The notes: generated by a model from the sequence alone, not told the origin. A stretch of 64,000 nt of DNA from Nocardiopsis eucommiae (GCA_018388625.1 CP074402.1:3844001-3908000), one strand, 5' to 3'. Shown: positions 19,462-30,098, counted from the first letter of the stretch. A program made the numbers and translations.

Positions 19462-20906
19462 GTGAGCGAACAACCGGACCGGCCGACCCTGAAGACGGAG
19501 CGAAGGACGACGCGCAAGGCCGTGGTCGCGGCCGCGATCGGCAACGCGACCGAGTGGTACGACTTCGGTGTCTACAGCTACCTCGCCGTGACGATCGGTC
19601 TGGTCTTCTACCCGTCACAGTCCGGCGGGGTCCAGCTCATCGCCACGTTCACCACCTTCGCGGCGGCCTTCCTGGTCCGTCCGCTCGGCGGCGTGTTCTT
19701 CGGCCCGCTCGGTGACCGCATCGGCCGCAAGCGCGTCCTGGCCGCCACCATGCTCCTCATGGCGGTCAGCACCTTCTCGATCGGCCTCATCCCCTCCGCC
19801 GCGACCATCGGCATCGCCGCGCCGATCCTCCTCCTGGTCGCCCGCATGCTCCAGGGCTTCTCCACCGGCGGTGAGTACGGCGGGGCCACCACGTTCATCG
19901 CGGAGTACGCCCCGGACCGACGCCGGGGGTTCCTCTCCTCGTGGCTGGAGTTCGGCACCGTCAGCGGCTACGTGGGCGGTGCCGCCATCGTCACCGTGAT
20001 GACCCTGCTCCTGGGCCCCGACACCATGCAGGCCTGGGGATGGCGAATCCCGTTCCTGCTCGCGCTGCCGCTGGGCGCCATCGGTCTCTACCTGCGCGTG
20101 AAGCTGGAGGAGACCCCGGTCTACAACGAGAACACCGACGGGTTCGCCAAGGACGAGGCGGGCGAGCGCCGCAAGGGCCAGCTCAAGGAGACGATCGTGG
20201 GCCAGTGGCACGCCATCGCGCTGTGCATCGGCCTGGTCATGGTGTTCAACGTCAACAACTACATGGTGACCGCGTACATGCCCACGTACCTGGAGGCGGT
20301 GCTGGGGTACAGCTCCACCCTGGCCCTGGTGGTGACCCTGGGCGCCATGGTGTTCATGCTGGCCAGCGTGACCCTGTTCGGGTTCATGAGCGACCGGGTC
20401 GGCCGCAGACCGATCCTGATGTCCGGCTGCGTCTTCGGGCTGGTGCTGTCCCTGCCCGCCTTCTGGCTCCTGCAACAGGGCAGCACGTGGGCGGCGGCCC
20501 TGGGCGTGCTGGTCCTGGCCTTCACCCTGGTGCACTTCTCCGGCGCGGGCCCCGCGTCGCTCCCGGCGTTCTTCCCGACCAAGGTCCGTTACGGGGCCCT
20601 GGCCATCAGCTTCAACGTCTCGGTGGCGCTGTTCGGCGGCACCACACCGCTGATCTCCGAGTCGCTGGTGCAGGCCACGGGCAACCTGTACTCCCCGCCT
20701 GGCTGGTGATGGCGGCCAGCGTCATCGGACTCGTCGTGGTCTGGCGGATGCGGGAGAGCGCCGGACGTCCGCTGCCCGGTGCCCCGGCGATCCCGGTGCC
20801 CGAGTCGGGCCGGTCCTCCGGGCACCTGCCCTACCCGAGGCGGAGCGGTGAGTCCGGTTCGGGGATCCGGGGCAGCAACGTCCGCCGTCTGCCGACGGAC
20901 ACCTGA
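19462..20906 (+). CDS. MHS-type MFS transporter (ProP-like), frame broken once
   Basis: Twelve hydrophobic helices are visible, starting with AAAIGNATEWYDFGVYSYLA, a signature of the metabolite:H+ symporter family (ProP, KgtP). The loop GDRIGRKRVLA lies between helices 2 and 3, and SDRVGRRPIL is its counterpart in the second half. The GTG at 19462 has GGGGAG just upstream, better than earlier in-frame starts. One C is missing at 20693-20696; the repaired end includes the last helix and a polar tail to 20906 (~481 residues). Likely cargo is a zwitterion or dicarboxylate, not decidable here. Confidence 0.83.
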
Positions 20907-20923
20907 ACGAACCCCGGTCCCTA

Positions 20924-20967
20924 ACACGACGCGGGGGCGCCCCGTCCGGGACGCCCCCGCGTCGTGT
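20924..20967. terminator. Bidirectional hairpin between the MFS gene and der
   Basis: The 16-bp arms ACACGACGCGGGGGCG and CGCCCCCGCGTCGTGT are perfect complements around a 12-base loop, placed between two convergent genes. Confidence 0.85.
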
Positions 20968-20993
20968 CTCACCCGCGGTGGTCGGGCCCGCCG

Positions 20994-22429
20994 TCAGCGG
21001 CGGCCGCCGCCGCGCGGCTTGCGGTCCGGACGCACACTGCCCTTGGAGGCGCGGCCCGGTACCCCGTTCTTCTTCTCCCGGATACGCATGCTGATGTGCA
21101 CCGGGGTCCCCTCGAAGCCGAAGTCCTCACGCAGGCGACGCTCGATGAACCGGCGGTAGTTCTCCTCAAGGAACCCGGTCGTGAACAGGATGAAGTGCGG
21201 CGGACGCGCACCGGCCTGCGTCGCGAACAGGATCTTGGGCTGCTTGCCGCCACGCACGGGCGGCGGGGTGGCCGCCACCAGCTCCTTGAGCCAGTTGTTG
21301 AGCTGCCCCGTGGAGATGCGCTGGTTCCACCCGGACAGGCTGGTCTCGATCGCCGGAACCAGACGCTCCATGTGGCGGCCGGTCATGGCGGAGATGTTCA
21401 CCCGGGGGCCCAGGAGACCCGCGCCAGCTGGCGGTCGATCTCCTTCTCCAGGTAGGTGCGGCGCTCCTCGTCGAGGATGTCCCACTTGTTGAACGCCAGG
21501 ACCAGACCGCGACCGGCCTCCACGACCTGCTCCACGACCCGGATGTCCTGCTCGGCCAGCGGCTCGCTGACGTCCATCAGCACCACGGCCACCTCGGCCC
21601 GCTCCAGAGCGGTACCGGTGCGCATCGTCGCGTAGTAGTCGGCGCCCTGGAGGGCACGGAACCGGCGGCGGATACCGGCGGTGTCGATGAACTTCCAGGT
21701 CTGGCCGCCCAGCTCGATCAGCTCGTCGACGGCGTCGCGGGTGGTGCCCGCGACCGAGTCCACGACCACGCGGTCCTCACCGGCGAGCCGGTTGAGCAGG
21801 CTGGACTTGCCCACGTTCGGGCGGCCCAGCAGCGCGATACGGGACGGACCGTCCTCGTCGTCCTCGGCCTCGCCCACGGGGGTCTCGGGGAAGGCCTCCA
21901 CGATGGCGTCCAGCATGTCGCCGGTACCCCGACCGTGCAGGGCGCTGATCGGGAACGGCTGCCCCACACCCAGGTTCCACAGGTCGAGCGCGTCGGCCTC
22001 CTGCTGCCCGCCGTCGACCTTGTTGGCGGCCAGGACCACGGGCTTCTTCGTGGCGCGCAGGACCCGGGTCACGGAGGCGTCGGCATCGGTGATGCCCACG
22101 GTCGCGTCGACCACGAACAGGATCACGTCGGCGGTCTGCGCGGCGTACTCGGCCTGGCGGGCGACCATCGCGGCCAGCCCGCTGACGCTGGTCTCCCAGC
22201 CGCCCGTGTCCACCAGCGTGAAGCGGTGGTTCTGCCACTCGGCGTCGTAGGCCACCCGGTCACGGGTCACACCCGGGACGTCCTCGACGACCGCCTCACG
22301 GCGGCCGATGATCCGGTTCACCAGGCTGGACTTGCCGACGTTGGGTCGGCCCACCACGGCGACGACGGGCAGTGCCGCGTCCTCGCCCTCGGGCCCCTCG
22401 CCCACGTCGGACACGTCGAACTCACTCAT
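20994..22429 (-). CDS. der: Ribosome-assembly GTPase Der (EngA), frame broken once
   Basis: There are two tandem G domains, each with GRPNVGKSS (near residues 27 and 192), DTGG/DTAG G3 motifs, and NKVD/NKWD G4 motifs, followed by a KH-like C-terminal domain and a basic tail ending RKPRGGGRR. Der is essential for 50S assembly. One G is missing in the run at 21404-21408, within [13 protein letters not shown] near the end of the second G domain; an essential gene broken this way points to sequence error. I start at ATG 22429 ([10 protein letters not shown]). It is the last gene of the leftward cluster, downstream of cmk. Confidence 0.93.
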
Positions 22430-22650
22430 GTACTCGTACTCCCGGTTCCAGGTCCCCACGCGCCCAGGATGCGTGCCGCGAGGATGTCGAAGGATTCAGC
22501 GCGATCGCCACGTGAATCACCACGGGCGCCACCGAGGGCGCCCGTGTCCTGCCACGGAGGGCAACCCCCGTGGATGTTCGTGTGTTCCCCCTGACGGGGG
22601 CGGTGTGGCCGGTCTCTCCCCGGCCTCCCGCCGTCTCCGGCGGGTCCGCG

Positions 22651-23340
22651 CTAGCTATCGCGGGCCTCGTCGGCCAGCTTGACGACCAGAGCGATGACCT
22701 CGTCGAGGGTGAGGCCGGTGGTGTCGAGCTCGGTGGCGTCGGCGGTCTGCGTCAGCGGCGAGTGGGCCCGGCTGGAGTCGAGCTTGTCCCGGCGGGCCAG
22801 GTCGGCCTGGGTCGCCGCGACGTCGACGGTCCGGACCTCCTTGCTGCGCCGCTGGGCGCGCGCCTCGGCGCTGGCGGTCAGGAACAGCTTGACGGGGGCG
22901 TCGGGGGCGACGACCGTCGTGATGTCACGGCCCTCCACCACGATACCGGTGCTCTCCTCGCGGGCGGCCTCGATGACCTCGCGCTGGGTCCGCACCAGCA
23001 GCTCACGGGCCTCGGGCACGGCCGAGACGGCGCTGACGCTGGTGGTGACCTCCTTGCCGCGGATCTCGGCGGCCACGTCGCGGCCGTCCACCGTCACGGA
23101 GGGGGCGGACGGGTCGGTGCCCATCGAGATGACCGGACGCTCGACGTTCGCGGCCACCGCGGCCGCGTCATCGACGTCCACGCCGTTGTCCAGCATCCAC
23201 CAGGTCAGGGCCCGGTACATGGCCCCGGTGTCGAGGTAGCGCAGCTCCCGCGCCCTGGCGACACCCCTGGCCGTGCTCGACTTGCCCGACCCGGAGGGAC
23301 CGTCGATGGCGATGACGATGCCCTTGCCCTGCGCGCTCAC
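22651..23340 (-). CDS. cmk: Cytidylate kinase
   Basis: This 229-residue P-loop kinase begins with IAIDGPSGSGKSS, continues with YLDTGAMYRA and contains VVEGRDITTVV, all diagnostic for CMP/dCMP kinase. It phosphorylates CMP for nucleotide supply. The frame is intact. It lies between tyrA and der, the standard actinomycete order. Confidence 0.95.
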   Translation of the reverse strand: MSAQGKGIVIAIDGPSGSGKSSTARGVARARELRYLDTGAMYRALTWWMLDNGVDVDDAAAVAANVERPVISMGTDPSAPSVTVDGRDVAAEIRGKEVTTSVSAVSAVPEARELLVRTQREVIEAAREESTGIVVEGRDITTVVAPDAPVKLFLTASAEARAQRRSKEVRTVDVAATQADLARRDKLDSSRAHSPLTQTADATELDTTGLTLDEVIALVVKLADEARDS

Positions 23341-23460
23341 TGCTGCTGACTCCCGAGTTCACTGTGCCTGCGTCGGCGTCTGCTGTCGCCGACGCCTCAG
23401 CCTACCTTCGCGCCGAGACGCCCGGCACCACGCGTACGGTCCGGAGTTCAGAGACCGGGT

Positions 23461-24599
23461 TCAGAGTCCGGGGTGCACCGACCAGCCGTCGGCCGACAGC
23501 GCGTCGGCCAACGTGTCCACGGCCTCCGGGAGCACGTACAGCTCCGCCACGCCCAGCGGCAGCCCGGGGCTGTGTTCGATCCGCACGTCCTCGATGTTCA
23601 CACCGGCGGTGGCGGCGGCCGCGAACAGGCGTCCCAGGGCACCGGGTTCGTCCGGGATGACCACGGGGATCACCGTGTAGTCCGGACGGCGGAGCGTTCC
23701 GTGCTTGCCGGGGATCCGGGCCTGCCCCGAGCGCCCCCGCGCCAGCAGGTCACGGACGGGCTCCAGATCCTCCCGAGACGCGACTCCGTGCCCGGTTCCG
23801 CTCCGGGACCGCAGGGCGTCGGCGGCGGCGGTGAGGTCCCGGGCCACACCGCGCAGCACCTCCGCCACCGGGCCCGCGTTGTGGGTGAGGATCTCCTCCC
23901 ACATCGCCGGATCCCTCCCGCGATCCGGGTGACGTCACGTACTCCCTGACCGGCCAGGGTCAGAGCGTCGCCGTCACCGGAGAGCAGCCGCGCGGCCACG
24001 GCGGAGGAGGCCACGTGCGGGGCGTGCGAGACCAGGGCCACCGCGCGGTCGTGCGCCCGGGCGTCCAGCACCAGCGGGTCCGCGCCGCACATGCGGGCCA
24101 GTCCGGCCACCGCCTCGACGGAACCGTGGTCGGCCTCCGGGGTGGGGCACAGCGCCCAGGAACGGCCGAGGAAGAGGTCGGCGCGGGCGGCGCCGGGACC
24201 GTGCTTCTCACGTCCCCCCATGGGGTGGCCGGGGACGAAGGTCGCCATGTCGCAGCCGAGCCGCTCGGCGCCCTCCAGCACACTCGTCTTCACGCTGGCC
24301 ACGTCGGTGTACACCTGGGCCAGCTTCCGCTGCTGGGCGTCGCGCAGCACCGCCGGGACCACGGCGGGCGGGGCCGCGATCACCGCGACGTCCACCGGCG
24401 ACCCGTCGGTCTCCTCCAGCGGACGCCCGGCACCGAGGTCGCAGGCCAGGCGCAGGGAGGCCGCGTCGGGGTCGCTGAGCGTGACGTCCACGTCGCGGGC
24501 GCGCAGGGCCAGGGCGATCGACGTTCCGATCAGCCCGGTTCCGACCACGGTGACCCGACGCGGCTCCGTCCGGCCCGTCCCGGCCGCTTCCTCGCCCAC
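23461..24599 (-). CDS. tyrA: Prephenate dehydrogenase with ACT domain, frame broken once
   Basis: The NAD-binding motif VVGTGLIGTS is near residue 18, with conserved DVASVKTSV and GHPMGGREKHGP around the catalytic region. The C-terminal ~80 residues (YTVIPVVIPDEPGALGRLFA and on) are an ACT domain, consistent with feedback control by tyrosine. One G is missing (plus-strand CCC 23913-23915) just before DPAMWEEILTHN. It converts prephenate to 4-hydroxyphenylpyruvate; the aroH gene just upstream supplies prephenate. GTG 24599 has GGGGAG upstream. Confidence 0.93.
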
Positions 24600-24726
24600 A
24601 GCACTCCCCGAGTCACCCCGCCCGCGCCTGTCGCGGGCACGGTCCCAGAGTACGACCTTCTGACCTGGCCTCCCGCCCGAGACCCCGGTGTGGGGCCGGG
24701 CGGCCCGGGCGGTGACGGCGGGGTCG

Positions 24727-25089
24727 CTACTGGGCGATGTCCAGGCGCAGTGCCTGGGCGCCGCGCAGGTACACGTGCTGGACCTCGGCCCGTGGGAGGT
24801 CGGTCTCCACGTGGGCCATCAACCTCACCACGCGCGGCAGGGCACCGGGCACGTCGATCTCGGAGGCGCACATCAGCGGGACGTCGGTGAATCCGACACC
24901 CCGCGCCGCCAGCGCGGGGAACTCACTCGTCAGGTCCGTGGTGGCCGTGAAGAGGACGCTGATCACGTCGTCGGTGGTGAGCCCGTTGCGCCGCATCACC
25001 TCGGAGACCAGTTCGGTCGTGGCCTCCAGCACCTGCTCGCGTTCGTCCGCGTCGACCTGCACCGCACCGCGAATGGCCCGTACCGCCAC
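24727..25089 (-). CDS. aroH: Chorismate mutase, AroH type
   Basis: The 120-residue protein begins VAVRAIRGAVQVDADE, as in the trimeric AroH class (Bacillus subtilis type), with the active-site Arg near residue 7 and an Arg near residue 90. VQHVYLRGAQALRLDI is the typical C-terminus. It rearranges chorismate to prephenate, feeding TyrA encoded next. GTG 25089 gives the family's normal N-terminus. Confidence 0.93.
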   Translation of the reverse strand: MAVRAIRGAVQVDADEREQVLEATTELVSEVMRRNGLTTDDVISVLFTATTDLTSEFPALAARGVGFTDVPLMCASEIDVPGALPRVVRLMAHVETDLPRAEVQHVYLRGAQALRLDIAQ

Positions 25090-25204
25090 GTTCGATCCCG
25101 CTTTCGTCCTCGTCGGTGATGCCGTCACCCGGGGAAAGGGGAGACGGCGGCCGCTCCCCGGGTGGGGCGCGACCGCCGTCAACTGTATCGACAAGACCTC
25201 CGGG

Positions 25205-27180
25205 TCAGAGACCGGCGGCCTTGTAGAGCTCGCCGACCTCACGCGAACTGAGCGCACGCATGGTGCCCAGACGCAGGGTGTTGAGGTCGATCGGACCGAC
25301 CTGGGTGCGGGCCAGGTCCGCGACCGGGTGGCCCACCGCCTCCATGAGGCGACGCACGATGTGCTTGCGCCCCTCGTGCAGGCGGATCTCCACCATGGCC
25401 TGGGTGTCGTCGTTGTCGACCACGCGGAAGGAGTCGACCTGGACCGGCCCGTCCTCCAGCTCCACACCCTTCTGGATCTCGCGCACCACGCGGTGCGGCA
25501 CCGGGCCCGGCACCTTCGCGATGTAGGTCTTGACGACCTTGTAACGCGGGTGCGTGAGGCGGTTGGCCAGGTCACCGTCGTTGGTCAGCAGGATGAGACC
25601 CTCGGTCTCGGTGTCCAGCCGACCCACGTGGAAGATGCGCTCGTCGGTCTGGCCCGCGTAGTCGGCCAGGGTCGGGCGACCCTCCGGGTCCCACATGGTG
25701 CTGACCACGCCGCGCGGCTTGTTCAGGGCGAAGTACAGCTTGTCCGGGGCGGTGACCACGCGCATGCCGTCGACGCGGATCTCCGAGGCCTCGGGGTCGA
25801 CCCGGGCGCCGAAGCGCTTGACGATCTGACCGTCGACGCTGACCCGACCGGCCGCGATCATCTCCTCGCTGGCCCGGCGGCTGGCGACGCCGGCCGCGGC
25901 CAGTGCCTTCTGGAGCCGGATGCCGTCGGGGACATCCGTGTAGGTGTCACGGGAGTCGCCCTCGTGGCGGTCCTCGTCACGCGGGTTGAAGTCCGCGCGC
26001 AGGGCCTGGAGACGCTCGCGCGCCGCCTTGGAGAGCTGGCTCTCGCTCTTGACGTCGCGGACGGGCTCGTGGTCGCGACGGGCCGGACGCTGGTCCGGGT
26101 CCCGGCGCGGCCGGTCGTCACGGCCCTGCGGACGGCCGCCACGACCGTCGTCACGGCGCTGGTAGCCGCCGCGCTTGTCGTCGCGGTTCTGGAGCCGACG
26201 GCCCTGGGCGTCACGGCGGGGACGCTCGTCGCGGAAGCCCCCGCGCTTGTCGTCCCGTCCGCCCTGGTAGCCACCGCGCCGGTCGTCACGGTTGCGGTCG
26301 TCGCGGTTCCGGTCGTCGCGACGGGGACGGTCGTCCCGGTCGAAACGGCCACGGCTGTCGCCACGGTTCTGGTTCCCGCCGCGCCGGTCGTCGCGGTCGA
26401 AGCGACCACCACGACTGTCGTCACGGCCACGGCCACGGTCGTCCCGACCCTGCGGACGGCCACCACGGTTGTCGTCACGACGGTCGTAGGAGCGCCCCCA
26501 CGGTCGTCCCGACCCTGGTACCCACCACGGTTGTCGTCACGACGGTCGAAGGAACGGCCCCCGCGATCATCGCGGTTCTGGTTCCCGCCGCGCCGGTCGT
26601 CGCGGTCGAAGCGACCACCACGGCTGTCATCGCGCCCACGGCCACGGTCATCGCGACCCTGCGGACGGCCACCACGGTTGTCGTCACGACGGTCGTAGGA
26701 GCGACCCCCACGGTCATCGCGACCCTGGTAGCCGCGCCGGTCGTCGCGGTCGAAGCGACCACCACGGCTGTCATCGCGACGGGGACGGTCGTCCCGACCC
26801 TGGTACCCGCCACGGCTGTCGTCACGACGGTCGAAGGAACGGCCCCCGCGATCATCGCGGTTCTGGTTCCCGCCACGTCGGTCGTCGCGGTCGAAACGAC
26901 CGCCACGGCTGTCGTCACGACGGTCGTAGGAGCGACCCCCACGGTCGTCCCGACCCTGGTAGCCGCCGCGCCGGTCGTCCCGGCCCTGCTGGCCGCCCCG
27001 GCCACGGTCGTCACGGCGGGGACGGTCGTCCCGGTCGTGGCGTCCGCCGCCACTGCGGTCGTTCCCGCCTCGGTCGTCGCGGGGGCCTCGGCCGCCGCGG
27101 TTGTCATAGTCGCCGCGCTCACCGCGCGGGGCGTGTCCGTCCCGCTCACCACGGGAACGTTCTCTGTTAGGTGTGCTCAC
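25205..27180 (-). CDS. rluB: 23S rRNA pseudouridine synthase (RluB-like) with a ~410-residue Arg/Gly/Asp-rich tail, frame broken once
   Basis: The C-terminal ~250 residues are a complete RsuA/RluB-type enzyme: an S4 domain at IRLQKALAAAGVASRRASEE, and the catalytic Asp in VGRLDTETEGLILLTNDG. Ahead of it lies a low-complexity tail from the GTG at 27180, built of RDDRGG, DRRDD, GGRFDRDD and GGNQNRDD units. A linker (SKAARERLQALRADFN) joins the two. The frame is lost near 26495, where a repeat copy lacks one base relative to its sister copies. The start overlaps scpB by 14 bp, so it belongs to the scpA-scpB-rluB unit. The tail may bind RNA or promote condensates (inference). Confidence 0.87.
26100..27150 (-). 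repeat. Imperfect direct repeats encoding the RluB tail
   Basis: The DNA repeats on a short codon-scale unit (GAC CGN/CGC GAC GAC) and on a longer scale: about 65 bp starting at 26541 recur almost identically starting at 26826, 285 bp away. These can recombine or mis-assemble, and the one frame break in this gene sits among them. The antisense strand shows long valine/threonine-rich open frames that are by-products of this repeat. Confidence 0.8.
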
Positions 27181-27757
27181 CGGTGTCGTCAAGACCTTCG
27201 ATGTCGTCGGGGAGGAACGGCGCCAGATCAGGCAGCTCGTCCAGGCCACGCAGGCCCAGCCGTTCCAGGAAATAGGAAGTGGTCCGATACAGCAGCGCAC
27301 CGGACTCGGGATCGTGTCCGGTCTCTTCAATCAGGCCCCTCAGTACGAGGGTACGCATAACCCCGTCGCAGTTGACCCCGCGTACGGCGGAGACCCTGCC
27401 ACGTGAGACCGGTTGGCGGTAGGCGACGACGGCCATCGTCTCCAGTGCGGCCTGCGTGAGCCGCACCTCCTGCCCCTCCCTGAGGAAGTGCTCGACGATG
27501 TCGGCGCACTCGGGCCGCGTGTACACACGCCACCCCTCGGCCACCGCCCGTAGGTCGAAACCACGGCCCTGTTCGGTGTATTCCCGGGAGAGCTCCTCCA
27601 GGGTTCGGGTCACCAGCTCCAACGGCACGTCCATGGCGCGGGCCAGGTCGTACTCGGAGACCGGCTGGTCGACCACCATCAGCACGGCCTCCAGGTCGCG
27701 GCGCAAACCCGGGGGTGTGGAGAGGTCCTCCGCCTCGGCGGTGTGCTCTGCGGTCAT
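27167..27757 (-). CDS. scpB: Segregation and condensation protein B
   Basis: About 196 residues with paired winged-helix domains: LRRDLEAVLMVVDQPVSEYDLA, LTQAALETMAVVAYRQPVSRG with SAVRGVNCDGVM, and YRTTSYFLERLGL. ScpB dimers bind ScpA in the SMC condensin complex. The ATG at 27757 overlaps the scpA stop (TGATG). An acidic tail reads into the rluB start. Confidence 0.94.
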   Translation of the reverse strand: MTAEHTAEAEDLSTPPGLRRDLEAVLMVVDQPVSEYDLARAMDVPLELVTRTLEELSREYTEQGRGFDLRAVAEGWRVYTRPECADIVEHFLREGQEVRLTQAALETMAVVAYRQPVSRGRVSAVRGVNCDGVMRTLVLRGLIEETGHDPESGALLYRTTSYFLERLGLRGLDELPDLAPFLPDDIEGLDDTGEHT

Positions 27758-28620
27758 CACTGCTCCCCCGGTGTCGTCTCGGCGGTCGGTTCCGCGTCGT
27801 CGTAGTCGGACTCCAGCTCGACGTCCTCGTCGCCGCCGGTCCAGGTCACGGTCAGCTCCCCCAGCGGGACGGGCTGGTCGAAGCCCACGTTCGCGGCCCG
27901 GTAGAGCTCCAGCAGGGCCAGGAACCGGGCGACGACCTCGAAGGTGCCGTCGCACTCGGCCGTGAGCTCGGCGAACGTCAGCTGGCCGTGCTCTCGGAGT
28001 TCGGCCACCATCAGCTCACCCTGCTCCTTGACGGAGGTCTTGGTGAGGTGGATGTGGGTGACCGAGACGCTCGGCGGCTCCCTCGGCGTGAACACCAGCC
28101 CCGCCAGGGCGGCGAACTCCTCCGGACCGAGCCTGAACAGCACGTCCGGACGCATCCCCGCGAACCGCTCCTCCAGCGGCACCGCCCGCGCGTACCTGCG
28201 ACCCTGCGCGGCCAGGCGCTCCCGCATGAAGGAGGCGACCTCCTTGTAGGCACGGTACTGGAGCAGCCGGGCGAACAGCAGGTCGCGCGCCTCCAGCAGC
28301 GCCAGGTCCGCCTCGTCCTCCACGTCGCCGCGCGGCAGCAGACGGGCGGCCTTGAGGTCGAGCAGGGTGGCCGCGACCAGCAGGAAGTTGCTGGCCTGGT
28401 CCAGGTCCCAGTCGTCACCGAACCGGCGGATGTGCGCGATGAACTCGTCGGTGACCTTCGACAGCGACACCTCGGTGATGTCCAGCTTGTGCTTGGAGAT
28501 CAGCCCGAGGAGCAGGTCGAAGGGGCCCTCGAAGTTGTCCAGGTGCACCTGGAAGGCGTTCTCGTCGACCTCGTCGGCGCTCTCCGCCCCCGGCGGCGCG
28601 CCCTCCTGGTCAGTCACCAT
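27757..28620 (-). CDS. scpA: Segregation and condensation protein A
   Basis: The kleisin subunit of SMC condensin, ~287 residues. Diagnostic stretches are FQVHLDNFEGPFDLLLGLIS, KHKLDITEVSLSKVTDEFI and FLLVAATLLDLKAARLLPR in the N-terminal SMC-binding part, and a C-terminal winged helix. ATG 28620 is preferred to an upstream GTG at 28641. It is translationally coupled to scpB. Confidence 0.94.
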   Translation of the reverse strand: MVTDQEGAPPGAESADEVDENAFQVHLDNFEGPFDLLLGLISKHKLDITEVSLSKVTDEFIAHIRRFGDDWDLDQASNFLLVAATLLDLKAARLLPRGDVEDEADLALLEARDLLFARLLQYRAYKEVASFMRERLAAQGRRYARAVPLEERFAGMRPDVLFRLGPEEFAALAGLVFTPREPPSVSVTHIHLTKTSVKEQGELMVAELREHGQLTFAELTAECDGTFEVVARFLALLELYRAANVGFDQPVPLGELTVTWTGGDEDVELESDYDDAEPTAETTPGEQ

Positions 28621-28741
28621 GACGGGTCCACGTCTTCTCACTCATGACACCAGGGTGTCACCGGCGCGGAGCTGCCGGTGACACCCTCACCTCCCGGTCC
28701 CCGGATGTGCGTCCGCTCCCCCAGCGGTCGGTCCGGGAACG

Positions 28742-29143
28742 TCAGTCCTCGGTCAGCCGGCGTACCAGCATGCTGCTGGGGCCGTGCTCCTCGAAGTCGG
28801 CGAGCAGCACGGCGACGGCCTCGCGTACGAGGCGGCCGCGGTCGGCCGACAACCCGTGCTCCGCGCGCAGCGAGAGCCGGGTCTGCTCCAGGGCCAGCAG
28901 TTCCGCCCCGGAGACGTAGACGGTGATCTTCTCGTCGTGGCGTTGACGCCCGCTCGGCTTCGGAGCGCGGCGTACCTTGCTCCGCCCCCTGCCGTTCGAC
29001 TTGCGCGCGGGCCGGTCCGACGAGTTCTCGGTGGTGCTCTGTCGATCCTGTTCCGGTACCTGGTACTGGCGTTCGGTCTCGACCGGTTCCTCTTCGGGAC
29101 CGGAGGGGCGGAAGAACAGCTCGTCCGCCCCGGGTAGCGTCAC
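28742..29143 (-). CDS. Ribbon-helix-helix-type DNA-binding protein, likely ParA partner
   Basis: About 133 residues. The N-terminal half is polar and disordered-looking, with a basic stretch RKSNGRGRSKVRR. The C-terminal half (KITVYVSGAELLALEQTRLS, then RLVREAVAVLLADFEEHG) fits a ribbon-helix-helix fold: one strand then two helices. The GTG start overlaps the parA stop in GTGA, so it is made with ParA. In plasmid systems RHH proteins act as the centromere-binding partner of ParA; here that role is inferred. No ParB-like gene is present. Confidence 0.75.
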   Translation of the reverse strand: MTLPGADELFFRPSGPEEEPVETERQYQVPEQDRQSTTENSSDRPARKSNGRGRSKVRRAPKPSGRQRHDEKITVYVSGAELLALEQTRLSLRAEHGLSADRGRLVREAVAVLLADFEEHGPSSMLVRRLTED

Positions 29144-30098
29144 ACGTCGTGACCGCTGAGAGGCCACCTCGCCAGCACCTCCTTGGCCAGCGACCGGTAG
29201 GCGTTGGCCCCGGCCGAGGACGAGTCGAACCTGGTGATGGGCTCGCCCGCCACGGTGGCGTCCGGGAAGCGCACGGTGCGGTTGATGACCGTGCCGTACA
29301 CCTTGTCGCCGAAACCGTCCACGATCGTGGACAGCACCTCGCGGGCGTGCAGCGTGCGCGGGTCGTACATGGTGCCGAGGAACCCGTCGATGACGAGGTC
29401 CTCGTTCAGGCGCTCCTGCACCTTCTGAATGGTGTCCATCAGCAGCGCCACACCGCGAAGCGCGAAGAACTCGCACTCCAGCGGCACGATGACCCCGTCC
29501 GCCGCGGTCAGCGCGTTGACGGTCAGCAGACCCAGCGACGGCTGGCAGTCGATCAGGATGACGTCGTAGTCGTTGATGACGGGCGCAGCGCGCGCCCCAG
29601 CATCTGCTCACGGGCCACCTCCCCGACCAACTGCACCTCGGCGGCCGACAGGTCGATGTTGCTCGGGATGAGGTCCAGACCGTCGATGTCCGTCTTGAGC
29701 AGGACGTCCTCGACCGTCACGTCACGCTGCATGAGCAGGTTGTAGACGGTCAGGTCCAGCTCTCGCGGGTCCAGTCGGCCCAGGCCCACCGACAGCGCGC
29801 CCTGCGGGTCGAAGTCGACCAGCAGCACCCGCCTGCCGTACTCCGCGATGGCGGCACCGAGGTTGATGGTGGTGGTGGTCTTACCGACCCCACCCTTCTG
29901 GTTACAGAGTGCTACAATCCGTGCCGGACCGTGTTCGTCGAGCGGTGCTGGCTCCGGATATGTACGCACGGGTCTCTTGGTGTGCAGATCCGCCCCCGTG
30001 TTGCGTGTCGTCCCCCACGGGTTGCTCACCGGATCGGCGAAGCCCTCCTCGCCGACGGGTGCGGTGTTCGCCGCCTCGCCGTTCTCCGACCAGTTCAC
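29140..30098 (-). CDS. parA: ParA-family ATPase, frame broken once
   Basis: It has the deviant Walker A motif NQKGGVGKTT near residue 66, DFDPQGALSVGLG, and, after one C is restored (plus-strand GGG 29581-29583), VINDYDVILIDCQPSLGLLT and GTMYDPRTLHAREVL. About 319 residues, with an N-terminal ~55-residue extension. GTG 30098 follows GGGGAGG. ParA ATPases position chromosomes or complexes on the nucleoid. This is the orphan ParA that precedes scpA-scpB in actinomycetes rather than the one beside parB near the origin. Confidence 0.9.

Noticed and set aside
24737..26698. A 653-codon rightward open frame rich in Val and Thr antisense to rluB
   Set aside because: It is produced by the codon repeat of the RluB tail read on the other strand and has no ribosome site or domain.
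26100..27150. Regular short repeats suggesting a CRISPR array
   Set aside because: The units lack unique spacers, vary in length and remain codon-phased inside rluB; no cas gene is present.
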